Below are positions 6,060-7,664 of a stretch of 7,664 nt of DNA, in pieces. Position 1 is the first letter of the stretch, and the number at the start of each line of letters is the position of its first letter. The notes under the pieces were generated by a model. It was given only the letters and a program-made list of their open reading frames with translations. It was not told the DNA's origin and did no database searches. Both the position numbers and the translations under genes were made by a program. Location of the stretch: positions 1 to 7,664 of the forward strand of contig JAISEX010000035.1 of NCBI GenBank assembly GCA_031263875.1. Direction: 5' to 3'. This DNA comes from Eubacteriales Family XIII. Incertae Sedis bacterium. Lineage in GTDB: Bacteria > Bacillota > Clostridia > Peptostreptococcales > Anaerovoracaceae.

Positions 6060-6121
6060 GCGTTGCGCGCATACAAGTTGCGTAGCAACGCGCGCACCGA
6101 GGCATATTTGCGAGGCAACGC
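6060..6121. repeat. Imperfect direct repeats with TTGCG/GCAACGC hairpins
   Basis: GCATA-CAAG-TTGCG-TA-GCAACGC (6069-6091) recurs as GCATA-T-TTGCG-AG-GCAACGC (6102-6121). The first copy contains GTTGC-GTA-GCAAC (6077-6089), which competes with an outer GCGTTGC (6060-6066) / GCAACGC (6085-6091) pairing. It lies just downstream of the surface-protein stop but lacks the T-run of an intrinsic terminator. Confidence 0.55.
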
Positions 6122-6155
6122 CGAGCAAACGCCGTCCCCGAACAAATTGGCATCG

Positions 6156-7664
6156 TTATGACATCATTACTCCGTTTGCTTTGAACATGTAAGTTTTCCC
6201 ACCGATAGTCCGTTTCCCCGTCAGCATTTTGCCGTTGCCGGAAAGGTAGTACCAACTGTCGTCGGCATCGTGGAGCCACTTGGCCGCGACCATCGCACCA
6301 TCGCCTTTGAGGTAATACCAACTGCCGTCGTCCTTTACCCCGCCGGTTTTCATCGCGCCGTTTCCGGAGAGATAATACCATGCTTTGTAATTACTATCGT
6401 ACAGCCAACCGGTCTGCATAATGCCGTCTGCGTTCAGGTAATACCATGCGTCGTCGTAGAGCCAGCCGGTTTGCGCGACGTCGTCGATAAAGAATTTCCA
6501 CACGCCATCCTCATACGCCCAACCGTCGGTGACCGTCGGATTTTCGGGATCGCCGCCAGTGCCTTGCGGATCGTCCGCATACGTTGCCGTTACGGTTACC
6601 TTTTTTGCGGGCATAACGAAAGTTGTCACCACGCTGTTTGGATCAGCGAAAGTTACGCCGTCGTTTGTTGTCCACGTATCAAATACTTTTCCGTCCGCGG
6701 GCGCATTTGCCGTAATGGTTACCGTAGCGTTTGCCTCATACGAAGCGCTCCCGGAACCGCCCGTTACCGTTACCGCGTAGGTCGTGGGCGCGGTCGGCGG
6801 CGGCGGTGCGTCCTTGTAGGTCGCCGTTATGGTTACCGGATTTGGTGGCATGGCAAAGGTAGTTGTGGAACTGTTTGCGTTAGTGAAGACGACGCCGGTG
6901 GGATCGCTCGTCCATTTGTCAAACACTTTGCCCGGGTCGGGTGCGTTTGCAGTGATGCTTACCACATCGCCCTCCGCATACGAACCAACGCCCGAATTAT
7001 CGGTGCCGTTCAGCACGGTCAGCGCGTAGACGTTTTCGTAGGTCGCGGTGACGGTTACATTCTCCGCGGGCATGGTAAGGACGGTCGTGGCGCTGTATTT
7101 GTCTTCAAAGAAATTGCCGTCCGTGCCACTGGTGACTTCCCATTTGTCGAAAGCCTGGCCACTTGGAGCAGGATCTGCGACAATGCTCATCTTCGCGCTC
7201 GCTACGTTCGTGGCGCTGAATTTGCCACTCATTACCGTTAAGTTGTATAAATCATCAGACTGCGCATCGGCCGGAACGACGGTCACTTCGCAGGTTCCCG
7301 TTACGGGAATACCGCTTTTCGGCGGAGTGATGGTGGCCGTGATTAACGCGGTGCCGTTGGCGACGGCGGTAACTTCACCGGTACTCTCGTCTACGGTCGC
7401 GACAGCCGGATTCGATGAATGCCATGTCACAGCAGGCTCATTTACGCCCAATTCAATTTCGTCTTGGTTCGGGGGAGAATAGTCATCCACGGTCAGCGTC
7501 TCGTCCTCACCAATCTCCAAGGGGAGAGTGGCTTCGCTCAGCTCGATCTCGTCGACCAGTATCTTGGATTTGGAAGCATACGTCGTTGTCACAGCTGTAA
7601 TAGTGTCGTAACACCAGATTTCTAGCGACGATGAGGTGCTAGCAAACGTCGATGCGTCGATACC
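6156..7664 (-). CDS. Surface protein: Big_2-like, InlB-like and cell-wall-binding repeats (5' end missing)
   Basis: The frame is open without a break from the window edge to the TAA at 6156-6158, giving 502 visible residues; the GTG at 7590-7592 is probably an internal Val codon, not the start. Order from the visible N-terminus: a Big_2-like immunoglobulin-fold domain (about 34-130, with VTWHSSNPAVATVD and a GEVTAVANGTALITA strand); three divergent InlB-like/Flg_new-type repeats (about 140-210, 213-284, 295-363), each with an FDKW/FDTW core and an MP-x(2-3)-VT-x-TATY end; a Pro-rich linker PPPPTAPT between repeats two and three; and six cell-wall-binding repeats to the C-terminus. No LPXTG motif or C-terminal membrane anchor, so attachment would be non-covalent, to choline or another wall polymer. 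Likely exported; the signal peptide and any N-terminal adhesive or enzymatic domain lie outside the window. Confidence 0.9.
   Translation of the reverse strand, partial: GIDASTFASTSSSLEIWCYDTITAVTTTYASKSKILVDEIELSEATLPLEIGEDETLTVDDYSPPNQDEIELGVNEPAVTWHSSNPAVATVDESTGEVTAVANGTALITATITPPKSGIPVTGTCEVTVVPADAQSDDLYNLTVMSGKFSATNVASAKMSIVADPAPSGQAFDKWEVTSGTDGNFFEDKYSATTVLTMPAENVTVTATYENVYALTVLNGTDNSGVGSYAEGDVVSITANAPDPGKVFDKWTSDPTGVVFTNANSSTTTFAMPPNPVTITATYKDAPPPPTAPTTYAVTVTGGSGSASYEANATVTITANAPADGKVFDTWTTNDGVTFADPNSVVTTFVMPAKKVTVTATYADDPQGTGGDPENPTVTDGWAYEDGVWKFFIDDVAQTGWLYDDAWYYLNADGIMQTGWLYDSNYKAWYYLSGNGAMKTGGVKDDGSWYYLKGDGAMVAAKWLHDADDSWYYLSGNGKMLTGKRTIGGKTYMFKANGVMMS
6159..6521 (-). repeat. Six choline-binding-type cell-wall repeats
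   Basis: Encodes the last 121 residues as about 19-22-residue units of the form W-x-(Y/H)-(D)...WYYL-x(2)-(D/N)G-x-M-x-TG. The first (WAYEDGVWKFF) and last (IGGKTYMFKANG) units are divergent; the four middle ones keep the WYYL aromatic core that lines ligand pockets in PF01473-like repeats. Confidence 0.88.
6576..7247 (-). repeat. Three InlB-like (Flg_new-type) domain repeats
   Basis: Units at about 7035-7247, 6813-7028 and 6576-6782, each near 70 codons. Units two and three are most alike, sharing the ITANAP-x-x-GKVFD-x-W core and the T-F-x-MP strand, which points to an internal duplication; unit one is more diverged. They form rod-like stalk modules in cell-surface proteins. Confidence 0.8.

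Larger units (their letters stand above)
5202..6155. other. 954-bp gene-free, repeat-rich intergenic region
   Basis: Open frames exist here (for example plus 5245-5817 and minus 5687-6145), but their products are low-complexity Ser/Arg/Pro-rich strings lacking domains, and they run through the inverted repeats listed separately. Contents in order: an 89-bp inverted-repeat element, a UUCG-loop hairpin, a pyrimidine-rich hairpin cluster, a terminator-like hairpin, a paired inverted repeat, a 12-bp palindrome and a pair of imperfect direct repeats. It looks like a landing zone for small non-coding repeats. Confidence 0.75.

Noticed and set aside
5687..6145. 152-residue minus-strand gene
   Set aside because: Its translation is made of the dispersed repeat cores, a known type of false gene call.
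6270..7241. 323-residue plus-strand gene
   Set aside because: Antisense to the surface-protein gene, whose domain content is clear.

Overview
The window looks like a chromosomal segment of a fairly GC-rich, Gram-positive-type anaerobe, most plausibly an uncultured member of the Clostridia (Bacillota). Reasons: strong GGAGG-type ribosome binding sites, a TTG start, and a large surface protein built from a Big_2-like domain, InlB-like repeats and choline-binding-type cell-wall repeats. Taxonomy is an inference from these traits. No rRNA, tRNA, transposase, integrase or CRISPR array was seen.

Layout. (1) 1-406: AT-richer DNA without a convincing gene, with some hairpins and a possible promoter. 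(2) 407-3033, plus strand: a tight three-gene operon of an MBL-fold hydrolase, an ABC ATPase (TTG start, 9-bp gap) and an ABC-2 permease (ATGA overlap). The two ABC genes should form a small exporter; the hydrolase's link to it is unknown. The permease's outside domain carries six 36-bp tandem repeats (12 residues each) built around a palindrome. (3) 3040-4296, minus strand: a lipocalin-like protein followed 48 bp later by a Fic-domain protein with its own N-terminal inhibitory motif. The Fic gene ends tail-to-tail with the permease, only 6 bp apart. (4) 4350-5201, plus strand: a Cof-type HAD phosphatase, divergent from the lipocalin gene. The two share a 53-bp AT-rich gap with overlapping -10 elements, and the HAD mRNA may be leaderless. 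(5) 5202-6155: 954 bp without a supportable gene, filled with repeat-like and hairpin-forming DNA. (6) 6156-7664, minus strand: the C-terminal 502 residues of a surface protein whose gene continues beyond the right edge.

There is no obvious defence island or biosynthetic cluster. The most unusual items are the palindromic repeat expansion inside the permease and the dense patchwork of structured elements between the HAD gene and the surface-protein gene.
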